From positions 1-13,682 of the forward strand of contig BNXD01000038.1 of the NCBI GenBank assembly GCA_025999315.1: a stretch of 13,682 bases of DNA. The letters run 5' to 3'. Each line of letters starts with the position of its first letter. Within the stretch, counting starts at the first letter, position 1. The position numbers and the translations under genes were made by a program. The notes under the pieces were generated by a model. That model did no database searches and had not been told where the DNA came from. It saw nothing but the letters and a program-made list of their open reading frames with translations. Source of the stretch: Bacteroidia bacterium (lineage in GTDB: Bacteria; Bacteroidota; Bacteroidia; Bacteroidales; Rikenellaceae). Below are positions 6,288 through 13,558 of the stretch, one piece after another.

Positions 6288-7437
6288 TGGCGGAATTATC
6301 AGCGACTTGAGCTTCTGCCCCCGCCCGGATCGGCTGTGCGGAGTGGAGTATTACAACGGCATACTCATCCCCGCAATGATCAACGCACACTGCCACCTCG
6401 AACTTTCATGGATGAAGGGCCGTCTTGCGCCCGGAGGCGGTCTGGCCGCTTTTGCCCAAGGCATTGCTGCGGAACGCCAAAAGCTCTGTCATTCAGCCGA
6501 TAGCATGCGCAGCATTTCATCCTCGATCGACTATTGGAACGCCAAAATGTACAGCGACGGCGTCGGGCTGGTGGCCGATACGTGCAACAATAATGTAACA
6601 TTTGCCACAAAACTTGGCAGTGCTATTCGCTACCACTCTTTTGTAGAACTGTTCGGTTTTGCGCCGGGAGGGGAAGAGCGGGCGGCGGCGCTGATGGCCG
6701 AAGCGCGGGGGAACACTCTCGCGGCATCGACCACACCTCACAGCGCTTATTCGCTCAATGACAGCCGGTTCAAATGTGCGGTGGAGGATTTTAGCGATCG
6801 GAAAACCGGGTGTGAGGCAACTGCTGTCGACGGTCGCACCGATAGCGGTTGCCGTCGGTCGCCGTTGTCGATCCACTTCATGGAGAGCGAGCAGGAGAGG
6901 CAACTGTTTGAAAACAAGGGAGAATTGTGGGAGTGGTATCGGCGTGCGGGTTTCGATCTCGATTTTGCCGGTCGTTACGCTTCACCTGCGGAGAGGGTGC
7001 TCCATCTGGCGCCCAAAGAGCGCAGGATCATGCTCATACACAATACGTTCATCGAGGAAGACGAGCTGGCCGCCCTCGCGTCCCATTATGGAGAGAATCT
7101 CACTATGACGCTCTGCCCGTGTTCCAACCTCCACATAACCGGAACGTTGCCTCCGGTGGAGATGATCATGCGAAGCGGGGTCAGGATTGCTGTGGGGACC
7201 GACTCTCTGGCCTCCAACAGGGAGCTGTCGCTGGTCGATGAGCTCAAACTGTTTCCGCAAGTGTCTCTGACCGAATTGCTTCGCTGGGCTACCCTCTCGG
7301 GGGCCGAGGCAATGGGGCTGCAGGACGAGTATGGCCTGATAGATGTGGGTCGCCCCGCCCGTATCACCTTGCTTGAAGGTATCGACTTCACTCACATGTC
7401 CTTACGCCCCGATGCAACAACAAGACGGATAGCATAG
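6193..7437 (+). CDS. Metal-dependent amidohydrolase (chlorohydrolase/deaminase-like, COG0402 type)
   Basis: A 414-residue TIM-barrel amidohydrolase. Visible metal-site residues are His66 and His68 in NAHCHLELS, His228 in SIHF, His283 in LIHN, and Asp337 in GTDSLASN; Glu231 lies in the HFMESEQE segment where this family has its catalytic acid. A TPHSAYSL loop (181-188) is also family-typical. Relatives deaminate or dechlorinate purine-, pyrimidine- or triazine-like rings; some similar proteins are aminofutalosine deaminases. The substrate here is unknown. The 6193 start overlaps the previous gene by 95 bp, but the extra residues (RRIASPLLLGPRGIERN) look like a genuine family N-terminus, so it is kept over the internal ATG at 6268. 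A short Cys/Arg/Asp-rich insertion (about 201-223) precedes the second metal motif. Confidence 0.85.
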   Translation: MEKSTTALRRIASPLLLGPRGIERNMVVTIDNGGIISDLSFCPRPDRLCGVEYYNGILIPAMINAHCHLELSWMKGRLAPGGGLAAFAQGIAAERQKLCHSADSMRSISSSIDYWNAKMYSDGVGLVADTCNNNVTFATKLGSAIRYHSFVELFGFAPGGEERAAALMAEARGNTLAASTTPHSAYSLNDSRFKCAVEDFSDRKTGCEATAVDGRTDSGCRRSPLSIHFMESEQERQLFENKGELWEWYRRAGFDLDFAGRYASPAERVLHLAPKERRIMLIHNTFIEEDELAALASHYGENLTMTLCPCSNLHITGTLPPVEMIMRSGVRIAVGTDSLASNRELSLVDELKLFPQVSLTELLRWATLSGAEAMGLQDEYGLIDVGRPARITLLEGIDFTHMSLRPDATTRRIA

Positions 7438-7463
7438 GGTCTGTTAAAATTATAGCTGAAAAC

Positions 7464-8282
7464 ATGAAAAATCCCTCACAGTTGACGCTGGCTTCGCCGG
7501 TGGTCATGACGATCATAAATGTTACGCCCGATTCGTTCTATGGCGAGAGTCGCACGATGGAGCGGGATTCTATCCGTCGGCGTATTGCCTTGGCTGTCAG
7601 CGAGGGAGCGACCATACTCGACATTGGGGGATACTCGTCGCGCCCCGGAGCCGACGATGTATCTCCCCGCGAGGAGATCGCCCGCATCTCGATGGCAATG
7701 GAGGTTGTAAAGGAGAATTTTGACGGCGTTTTTGTATCAATTGATACATTCAGGGCCGAGGTGGCCGAGGCGATCGTGGCACGATTCGGGCCTTGCATCA
7801 TCAATGATATTTCGGCCGGAGAGCTCGATCCGCCAATTGTCGGCGTTGCAGCGCGTTACGATTTGCCATACATTGCCATGCACATGCGCGGCACTCCAGG
7901 CACCATGCAACAACTGACCGATTATAAGGATATTACCGCTGAGGTCGTGGCTTTTTTCGAGGCGAAGATCGCCCATTTGCGCAGTCGGGGCGTGGAGAGG
8001 ATCATACTCGATCCCGGGTTCGGATTTGCCAAAACCGTAGAGCAGAACTATCAGCTGCTCAAAGATATGAGTGCATTGCAACGGTTTGGCTATCCGATTC
8101 TGGCGGGGGTGTCGCGCAAGAGCATGATATATAAGGCGCTCAATATCACCCCCGAAGAGGCCCTCGCCGGAACAATTGCCCTCGGTTGGGAGGCGCTCAG
8201 AGAAGGCGCGTCGATACTCCGCGTTCACGACACCCTGCCCGCCGCGCAATCGATCGATCTGTTCAAACGCATGTATATATAG
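7464..8282 (+). CDS. folP: Dihydropteroate synthase
   Basis: A 272-residue cytoplasmic enzyme of the usual length. It condenses 6-hydroxymethyl-7,8-dihydropterin diphosphate with p-aminobenzoate to give dihydropteroate in folate synthesis, and is the target of sulfonamides. All family motifs are present: INVTPDSF (18-25), DIGGYSSRPG (53-62), SIDT (92-95), NDIS (114-117), MHMRGTPGTM (139-148), LDPGFGFAK (182-190), GVSRKS (215-220) and RVHD (253-256). It starts 26 bp after the amidohydrolase stop and probably shares its transcript. It converges on the feo operon with only 23 bp between stop codons. Confidence 0.95.
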   Translation: MKNPSQLTLASPVVMTIINVTPDSFYGESRTMERDSIRRRIALAVSEGATILDIGGYSSRPGADDVSPREEIARISMAMEVVKENFDGVFVSIDTFRAEVAEAIVARFGPCIINDISAGELDPPIVGVAARYDLPYIAMHMRGTPGTMQQLTDYKDITAEVVAFFEAKIAHLRSRGVERIILDPGFGFAKTVEQNYQLLKDMSALQRFGYPILAGVSRKSMIYKALNITPEEALAGTIALGWEALREGASILRVHDTLPAAQSIDLFKRMYI

Positions 8283-8290
8283 CGCTTACC

Positions 8291-8308
8291 TGAGCAGAAA
8301 GTTGCTCA
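8291..8308. terminator. Possible hairpin between convergent genes
   Basis: TGAGCA (8291-8296) and TGCTCA (8303-8308) form a perfect 6-bp stem with a 6-nt loop, just after the folP stop and overlapping the stop codon of the convergent small membrane-protein gene. On the plus strand it is followed only by TTTG, so a terminator is possible but weak. Confidence 0.35.
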
Positions 8309-8539
8309 TTTGCCGGATTCCGGGAGGTTAGATCCTTTGCGTTCCGCTTCCCTGCAGTTCTCCTGCAGGGGACACCCTTCGCATCCTCCGGCAGGGATGT
8401 TCCCACATGCGCACGCTCCCTCGGACACTCCATCGCAACATGCACTGTCTCCGCGCCTTATGCTCATGCGCCGCCACACGAAAAGCGCCGCCGCAATCAG
8501 ACACAGCCCGATGATGATCCACACGAGAATTTCCTGCAT
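8306..8539 (-). CDS. FeoB-associated Cys-rich membrane protein
   Basis: A 77-residue protein from the ATG at 8539; the frame is open 15 codons further upstream, but the extra residues do not fit the family. Residues 4-22 form one membrane helix, followed by a short basic stretch (WRRMSIRR) and a Cys-rich tail with seven cysteines (34, 35, 43, 45, 53, 56, 62) in spacings CC, CAC and CEGC. Small proteins of this plan follow feoB in many Firmicutes and Bacteroidota (FeoB_associated family); they are thought to help iron transfer or FeoB function, without firm proof. It lies 63 bp downstream of feoB on the same strand, so it is very likely the last gene of the feo operon. Confidence 0.82.
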   Translation of the reverse strand: MQEILVWIIIGLCLIAAALFVWRRMSIRRGDSACCDGVSEGACACGNIPAGGCEGCPLQENCREAERKGSNLPESGK

Positions 8540-8602
8540 GGCAGTCTCATTTTTTGTTACACAAAAATGTAGCGAAAGATACAAAAATACTTGTGGTTAC
8601 AC

Positions 8603-11104
8603 CTACAACAGCATCCCTGTCTGATAGACTGCGAAAGCGGCGATCCAGGCTATTGCAGTGGTATAGAGCACTGTGAACAGAGCCCATCGCCCGCCGATCT
8701 CCTTGCGGACGGCGGCGATGGCGGCGAAACATGGGAAGTAGAGCAGAATGAATATCATCAGCGCATAGGCCACCAGCGGCGAGTAGACGCTCTCTCCGGC
8801 GCGGGGGCCGGAGATGTACTTCTGGTTGCGAAGTTGCCGGGCAAGCGAACCGGCATCGTCGCCCGTGTTGCTCAGCACGGCCATCGAGCTGACAATGATC
8901 TCTTTGGCGGCCATGCCGCTGAGCAGGCTGATCCCGATATGCCAATCGAAACCCAGAGGGCGGATCGCCGGCTCGATGGCACGCCCCAGCCGGCCGATAT
9001 ATGAGGCCGCCTGACGTTCGGAGGCCTGTTCGACATCGAGTTGGTGCAACTGTTGCTGCCGCTCCTCGGGCGTGAGGAGCGAGGCCTCAACCTGCGAATG
9101 CAACGCGGCGTAATCTTTCGAGTAGTCGACCTTGCGGGGAAAGTAGCCCAAAGCCCAGATAAGCACCGCGGCGACGAGGATCACGCTGCCCATCTTGCGC
9201 AGGTACTGCACCCCGTTGCCCCACATGTGCCGGATGACGCTGCGCGTGGTGGGAATGCGGTAGGGCGGCAGCTCCATGACAAATGGCGCATCCTTCTTGC
9301 TGAAGAATATCTTCCTGAGCGCCAGCGAGCTGACTATCGCCACCAAAACGCCCGCCAGGTAGATCGACAGCAGCACCGCCCCTTGCCAGTGCACGAAGAA
9401 GGCCGAGACGAGCAGCACATAGACCGGCATACGTGCGCTGCACGACATGAAGGGGATGATCAGTATGGTCAGGATGCGGTCTTTGCGGCTCTCGAGGGTG
9501 CGCGTGGCCATGATGGCCGGCACGTTGCAGCCGAAACCCATCAGCAGGGGGATGAACGACTTGCCGTGCAGCCCGATGCGGTGCATCGCCTTGTCCATGA
9601 TGAAGGCCGCGCGCGCCATGTAGCCCGTATCCTCCATGATCGAGATGAACAGGAAGAGCAACAGAATGTTAGGCAGGAACATCAGCACGCCGCCCACACC
9701 GTTGATCACCCCGTCGCACAACAGATCGCGCAGAGGCCCCTCAGCCATCGCCCCTGCGATGACCCCTCCCAACCAGCCGACCCCCTGCTCGATCCATCCG
9801 GCCGGGATGTTGCCCAGCGAGAAGGTCGCCTGGAACATCAACCACAGGATGCCAAGAAAGATCGGGATGCCGAAGAACTTGTGTGTCAGCACCCTGTCGA
9901 TCCGCGAAGAGCGTTGGCCCTTCTCGCCCACCGTGCCTTCGCCGTATGTCTCGGCCAGCGCGCCGGCGATGAAGCCGTATCTGGCGTCGGCGATGACCGT
10001 CTCGGTCCGCTCGCCGTAGAGTTTCTCGATCTGCGCCTGCTCGTCGGCCGCCGCCTGCTCGATCTGCTCGATGTTGGGCGCGGCAGAGATGGCCTCGAGT
10101 GTGGAGCGGTCGCCCTCCAACAGCTTGATGGACAGGTAGCGCGACGAGTAGCGGGCCACGATCTCCGAGTTGCGCCAAATCAGGTCCTGCAACACCTTGA
10201 TCGAACGCTCGACATCCACTCCGTAGTTGATGTGTACATGCCTGACCGTCGGGTCTTTATCTTCAAACACCTCGACGATCTTGTCGAACAGGCTGTCGAT
10301 ACCGCGCCCCCGCGAGGCCACCGTGGGCACCATAGGGATGCCGATCATGGCGCCCAGCATGTCATAATCGAGGCGGGCCCCCGCCTCCTCCAGCTCGTCG
10401 TACATGTTCAGAGCGATGACCACCTTGAGGTCCATATCGATCAACTGCGTGGTGAGGAAGAGGTTACGCTCGAGGTTTGACGCATCGATCACATTCACCA
10501 CCACGTCGGGCATCTGCTCCAGCAGGTGGGTGCGCACATAGAGCTCTTCGGGGGTATATTCGGTTACGGAGTAGGTGCCGGGCAGGTCGAACAGGTTGAT
10601 CATATTGCCTTTATGCCTCACCATAACGTTCTTGGACCCCACCGTTACCCCGGCGTAGTTGCCCACCTTCTCGTGCGACCCCGACGCCACATTGAACAGC
10701 GAGGTCTTGCCCGAGTTGGGATTGCCCACCAGAGCCACATCGATCACCCCCGCACCCCCCTCCGCGCCCTCGTACCTCAGGCGGTGGGGGACGCTGGTGC
10801 GTTCCTCGCCGCGACACTCCAGCGTGCCGTCTCCCCTCTCCCGGCCGGAGGGGCGGCCCGGCAGCGGAGCAACCTCGATCAGATGCGCCTCACTGCGCCG
10901 CAGAGCGATATGATAGCCCATGATCTGGTATTCGACCGGATCGCGCAGCGGAGCGTTGCGGATCACCTTCACCGTCTTGCCCCGCACAAAACCCATCTCG
11001 GTGATCCTCTTGCGGAACGACCCGTGCCCGTAGACCTTGGTTATCACACCCTCTTCGGATGTGCCCAACTCCGACAACCTTTTATGTATTATGAGCTGTT
11101 CCAA
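8603..11104 (-). CDS. feoB: Ferrous iron transporter, FeoA-FeoB fusion
   Basis: An inner-membrane Fe2+ importer with FeoA fused to the N-terminus of FeoB, a known Bacteroidota form. The frame is open from TTG 11167. No ATG precedes the FeoA domain, so the start is a TTG; I use 11104 (833 residues, beginning seven residues before RLSEL), with 11077 or 11167 as alternatives. Numbering from 11167: FeoA-like SH3 domain about 31-100 (GFRKRITEMGF-type core, here SFRKRITEMGF); GTPase G1 GNPNSGKT 148-155, G2 Thr175, G3 DLPG 194-197, G4 NMYD 254-257; cytoplasmic helical region about 303-390; membrane domain from about 430 with GFGCNVP (544-550), SCSARMP (575-581) and FPCF (811-814) Cys-containing gate segments. 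No Fur-like operator is obvious upstream. A structured leader precedes it. Confidence 0.92.
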   Translation of the reverse strand: MEQLIIHKRLSELGTSEEGVITKVYGHGSFRKRITEMGFVRGKTVKVIRNAPLRDPVEYQIMGYHIALRRSEAHLIEVAPLPGRPSGRERGDGTLECRGEERTSVPHRLRYEGAEGGAGVIDVALVGNPNSGKTSLFNVASGSHEKVGNYAGVTVGSKNVMVRHKGNMINLFDLPGTYSVTEYTPEELYVRTHLLEQMPDVVVNVIDASNLERNLFLTTQLIDMDLKVVIALNMYDELEEAGARLDYDMLGAMIGIPMVPTVASRGRGIDSLFDKIVEVFEDKDPTVRHVHINYGVDVERSIKVLQDLIWRNSEIVARYSSRYLSIKLLEGDRSTLEAISAAPNIEQIEQAAADEQAQIEKLYGERTETVIADARYGFIAGALAETYGEGTVGEKGQRSSRIDRVLTHKFFGIPIFLGILWLMFQATFSLGNIPAGWIEQGVGWLGGVIAGAMAEGPLRDLLCDGVINGVGGVLMFLPNILLLFLFISIMEDTGYMARAAFIMDKAMHRIGLHGKSFIPLLMGFGCNVPAIMATRTLESRKDRILTILIIPFMSCSARMPVYVLLVSAFFVHWQGAVLLSIYLAGVLVAIVSSLALRKIFFSKKDAPFVMELPPYRIPTTRSVIRHMWGNGVQYLRKMGSVILVAAVLIWALGYFPRKVDYSKDYAALHSQVEASLLTPEERQQQLHQLDVEQASERQAASYIGRLGRAIEPAIRPLGFDWHIGISLLSGMAAKEIIVSSMAVLSNTGDDAGSLARQLRNQKYISGPRAGESVYSPLVAYALMIFILLYFPCFAAIAAVRKEIGGRWALFTVLYTTAIAWIAAFAVYQTGMLL

Positions 11105-11196
11105 ATTTTGCTTTATTGAGTTTGCTTTTCCCGCTGCGCGCGGGGCGCCAACTTTGTTGGCTCGCAAAGAGATGCTCGCCTTCCTCCTCCTTGCGG

Positions 11197-11222
11197 GGCA
11201 TAGTCTGCGAGCAGCCTCTGCT
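11197..11222 (+). repeat. Covarying hairpin repeat, copy 2
   Basis: Outer arm GGCATAG (11197-11203), inner stem CTG with CAG around tetraloop CGAG (11208-11211), outer arm CTCTGCT (11216-11222). The inner stem is shorter here, with a T/C mismatch at its base. The following CGCT-GCG-AGCG hairpin and GTCGG match the sequence flanking copy 1 when that copy is read on the minus strand. It lies in the presumed leader of feoB. Confidence 0.65.
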
Positions 11223-11310
11223 CCCGCTGCGAGCGTCGGTTATAAGAAAGTTGGACAAAGAATTTTTAACTATTCAGGTGCGCCGGGTGGCGAAATGACA
11301 GTTTATGGAT

Positions 11311-11439
11311 TGACAAGCGGGCGGCGGGCGAAGCCCGGCTGCCTTTTCACTCGAGGGATTTGGGCTTCTGAAAGTTTGCTTTCAAGCCAAATCTCTCGAG
11401 TGAAAAGCGCCGCATTTCATGCGGCCCGCCACTTGTTGA
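11311..11439. repeat. Large nested palindrome with three hairpins
   Basis: The central hairpin (11343-11407) has arms starting CTTTTCACTCGAG and ending CTCGAGTGAAAAG, a perfect 13-bp outer stem that continues with a mismatch into GATTTGG/CCAAATC. It is flanked on the left by CGGGC-GAA-GCCCG (11325-11337) and on the right by GCCGCAT-TTC-ATGCGGC (11409-11425). The outermost bases TGACAAG...CGGGC and GCCCG...CTTGTTGA also pair roughly, so the whole stretch could fold as a multi-branched or cruciform structure. No reading frame explains it. Confidence 0.8.
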
Positions 11440-11458
11440 TCTCAGCACTAACCAAAAT

Positions 11459-11481
11459 CCGGAGATGCGAAGCATCTTCGG
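11459..11481. repeat. 10-bp hairpin with GAA loop
   Basis: CCGGAGATGC (11459-11468) pairs with GCATCTTCGG (11472-11481), with one G.T pair, around a GAA loop. Its core GCGAAGC is the classic very stable DNA mini-hairpin sequence. Confidence 0.7.
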
Positions 11482-11517
11482 AAAAGTTTAGCTTCGCTGA
11501 TTATCTGTCGAAAGCTC

Positions 11518-11546
11518 GGCAAAGTTCATGCAAGCATGACTCTGCC
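11518..11546 (+). repeat. Covarying hairpin repeat, copy 3
   Basis: Outer arm GGCAAAG, one unpaired T, inner stem TCATG, tetraloop CAAG, inner arm CATGA, outer arm CTCTGCC. It is the same architecture and spacing as copy 1, but the inner stem is TCATG/CATGA where copy 1 has TCGAA/TTCGA, so paired bases changed together. It lies just beyond the end of dcp. Confidence 0.75.
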
Positions 11547-11567
11547 CTCACTCCTAAGATAATTCCG

Positions 11568-11589
11568 GTTCTCTTTTCCAAAAGAGAAC
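11568..11589 (-). terminator. Possible terminator-like palindrome after dcp
   Basis: GTTCTCTTTT and AAAAGAGAAC form a perfect 10-bp inverted repeat with a 2-base centre, starting 10 bases beyond the dcp stop. On the dcp strand the T-run lies before the stem, not after it, so this is not a textbook intrinsic terminator. Position is the main argument. Confidence 0.4.
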
Positions 11590-11599
11590 AAAAAACACT

Positions 11600-13558
11600 T
11601 CACTTCGCATCGATCCCCATGCGTTCGAGCAGGGGGCGGATGTCGGGTTTATGGCCGCGGAAGCGGATGTAGAGGGTCATGGGGTTCTCGGAGCCGCCGG
11701 GGGCGAGGACGTTGCGGCGGAAAGACCCGGACGTTTCGCGATTGAAGATACCCTTCTCCCTGAAAAGCGAGAAGGCGTCGGCATCGAGCACCTCGGCCCA
11801 TTTGTAGCCATAGTATCCCGCGGCGTATCCTCCCGAGAATATGTGAGAGAAGGCGGTGGACATGCAGGTGTGCGGGTTCTGGGGGAAGAAAGTGGCGGGG
11901 GCCATGGCCTGCCACTCGAACTGCTCGACAGCAGCGGCGACCGGGGCGACGATGGTGTGCCAGGCCATGTCGTTAAGCCCTAATGACACCTGACGAACAT
12001 TCTGATAGGGAGCCATATAGTTGCGTGCGGCAACGATGCGGTCGATGAGCTCGGCGGGCATCTTCTCGCCGGTCTGGTAGTGGACGGCCCACAGGTCGAG
12101 GAACTCCTTCTCGGTGGCCCAGTTCTCCATGACCTGCGAGGGGAGCTCGACAAAGTCGCGGTAGACGCTGGTGCCTGTCAGCGAGGGGTAACGTCCCTCG
12201 GCGAGCATGCCATGCAGGGCGTGGCCGAACTCGTGCAGCAGGGTGGTGTACTCGTCGAAGGTGAGCAGCGATGGGCTCGAGGCGGTGGGTTTGGTGAAGT
12301 TGCAGCACAGCGACACCAGGGGGCGCACTTCTCGTCCCTGGCGGTCGACATACGTCTCGCGGAAGGAGGTCATCCACGCCCCCGACCGTTTGCCCTGACG
12401 CGGGAAGAAGTCGAGATAGAGGATGGCCATCAGTTTGCCGCTCTGGTCATGCACCTCGTAGGTCTTCACATCTTTGTGATAGACAGGGATGTGTCTGTTC
12501 TCGGCGAATGTCAGTCCGTAGAGCTTCTCCGCCAGCAGAAAGACCCCATTCTGCACATTCTCGAGCCTTAGGTAGGGCTTGGTGAGCTCCTCGCTGAGGT
12601 TATAACGCTCCATGCGGTAACGCTCTTCGTAATAGGCCCAGTCCCACGGTGCAAATTCGGACGAGACGAACGGGTTGCCCGCATGAAGATCGGACGCGGC
12701 GCAGGCCTTTATCGTATCGAAGTCCTTCTGCGCCTGAGCCCGGGTGTCGGCAAGCAACTGACCCAGCAACCCCTTGACCGCCTCCACGTTGCCGGCCATG
12801 CGCTCCTCGAGAACATAGTCGGCATAGGTCTTGTAGCCCAGCAGGTTGGCGATCAGCATACGCAACTCGGCGATGCGTTTGACCGCCATGCTGTTGTCGT
12901 ATTCGCCGCCGAAAGCGCGCGAATTGTAATGTTCCCACACCTGGTGTTTGAGCTCCCGATCCCGGCAGTAGGTCATAAACGGCCGGAAGGAGGGGGCCTG
13001 CAGGGTTACCTTCCAACCTTTCTGCCCGCTTGCGCGCGCCTCCTCGGCCATCGCTTCGACCACATAGCCGGGCATGCCCTCCACCCGGGAGGAGTCCTCC
13101 TCGGGGATGAGCAGCGACCAGCCGTTGGTGGCGTCCAGGGCATTCTTGCTGAAGCTGAGCTTCAGGTCCGCCAGCTCGGTGGTCAGCGCCCGGTAGCTCT
13201 CCTTGTCGGCGGGCGAGAGGTTGGCCCCGTTGCGGGTGAACATTTTGTAATACTTCTCCAGCAGCGTCGCCTGGTCCGTGGCCAGAGAGAGCTCGCCGCG
13301 GCGGTCGTATAGTTGCTTCACCCGCGCAAAGAGCTTCTCGTTCAGCGTTATGTCGTTCGACAGCTCGGTCAGGGCGGGCTGTATCTCCTGCGCCAGCTCC
13401 TGCATCGGCTCGGAGGTCTCACACTCGTTGAGGTTGAAAAATATGTTGCTCACGCACGTGAGCAGCTCCCCCGCCAGATCGAGCGCCACCACCGTGTTGT
13501 CGAACGTCGGCTCGGCCTCGCTGTTGGCTATCGAATCGATCTGGGCTCGCTGCCTGGC
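11600..13558 (-). CDS. dcp: M3-family peptidyl-dipeptidase (Dcp/oligopeptidase A type), 5'-truncated
   Basis: A zinc metallopeptidase that cleaves short peptides (Dcp releases C-terminal dipeptides; OpdA is an oligopeptidase). The zinc motif HEFGH is at 12221-12235 within LLHEFGHALHG; the third ligand is the Glu of VELPSQ (12146-12148). The C-terminal SHIFSGGYAAGYYGYKWAEVLDADAF segment, with its substrate-binding tyrosines, is also typical. Family-like sequence begins at about 13558 (RQRAQIDSI, then EPTFDNTVVAL). The usual first 30-40 residues, with the PAF-type helix, are absent. The frame stays open to an ATG at 13663, but those 35 codons are Arg/Ser-rich antisense of xseB and resemble nothing in M3 peptidases. 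I therefore mark the gene as truncated at the junction. No signal peptide can be judged. Confidence 0.88.
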   Translation of the reverse strand, partial: ARQRAQIDSIANSEAEPTFDNTVVALDLAGELLTCVSNIFFNLNECETSEPMQELAQEIQPALTELSNDITLNEKLFARVKQLYDRRGELSLATDQATLLEKYYKMFTRNGANLSPADKESYRALTTELADLKLSFSKNALDATNGWSLLIPEEDSSRVEGMPGYVVEAMAEEARASGQKGWKVTLQAPSFRPFMTYCRDRELKHQVWEHYNSRAFGGEYDNSMAVKRIAELRMLIANLLGYKTYADYVLEERMAGNVEAVKGLLGQLLADTRAQAQKDFDTIKACAASDLHAGNPFVSSEFAPWDWAYYEERYRMERYNLSEELTKPYLRLENVQNGVFLLAEKLYGLTFAENRHIPVYHKDVKTYEVHDQSGKLMAILYLDFFPRQGKRSGAWMTSFRETYVDRQGREVRPLVSLCCNFTKPTASSPSLLTFDEYTTLLHEFGHALHGMLAEGRYPSLTGTSVYRDFVELPSQVMENWATEKEFLDLWAVHYQTGEKMPAELIDRIVAARNYMAPYQNVRQVSLGLNDMAWHTIVAPVAAAVEQFEWQAMAPATFFPQNPHTCMSTAFSHIFSGGYAAGYYGYKWAEVLDADAFSLFREKGIFNRETSGSFRRNVLAPGGSENPMTLYIRFRGHKPDIRPLLERMGIDAK

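Larger units (their letters stand above)
11105..11599. other. Structured non-coding gap between feoB and dcp
   Basis: Both flanking genes run leftward. This stretch would therefore be the leader of feoB and the tail of dcp. It has no credible gene. It contains a GCCAAC/GTTGGC hairpin (11147-11161), two copies of the covarying hairpin repeat (11197-11222, 11518-11546), a large nested palindrome (11311-11439), a 10-bp GAA-loop hairpin (11459-11481), a TTAGC-TTC-GCTGA hairpin around 11488-11500, and a 10-bp palindrome next to the dcp stop (11568-11589). A weak TAnnTTTG-like match (TCTCTTTG, minus strand, 11172-11165) could promote feoB, but its -33 element is not evident. Confidence 0.6.

Noticed and set aside
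9041..10480. 479-codon plus-strand frame opposite feoB
   Set aside because: It is unusually long, but it is antisense to conserved FeoB motifs and its translation is dominated by His/Arg/Asp with no domain.
11105..11300. Fur-binding site or iron riboswitch upstream of feoB
   Set aside because: I could not find a 19-bp Fur-like inverted repeat or a recognisable riboswitch core; only the generic hairpins described were seen.
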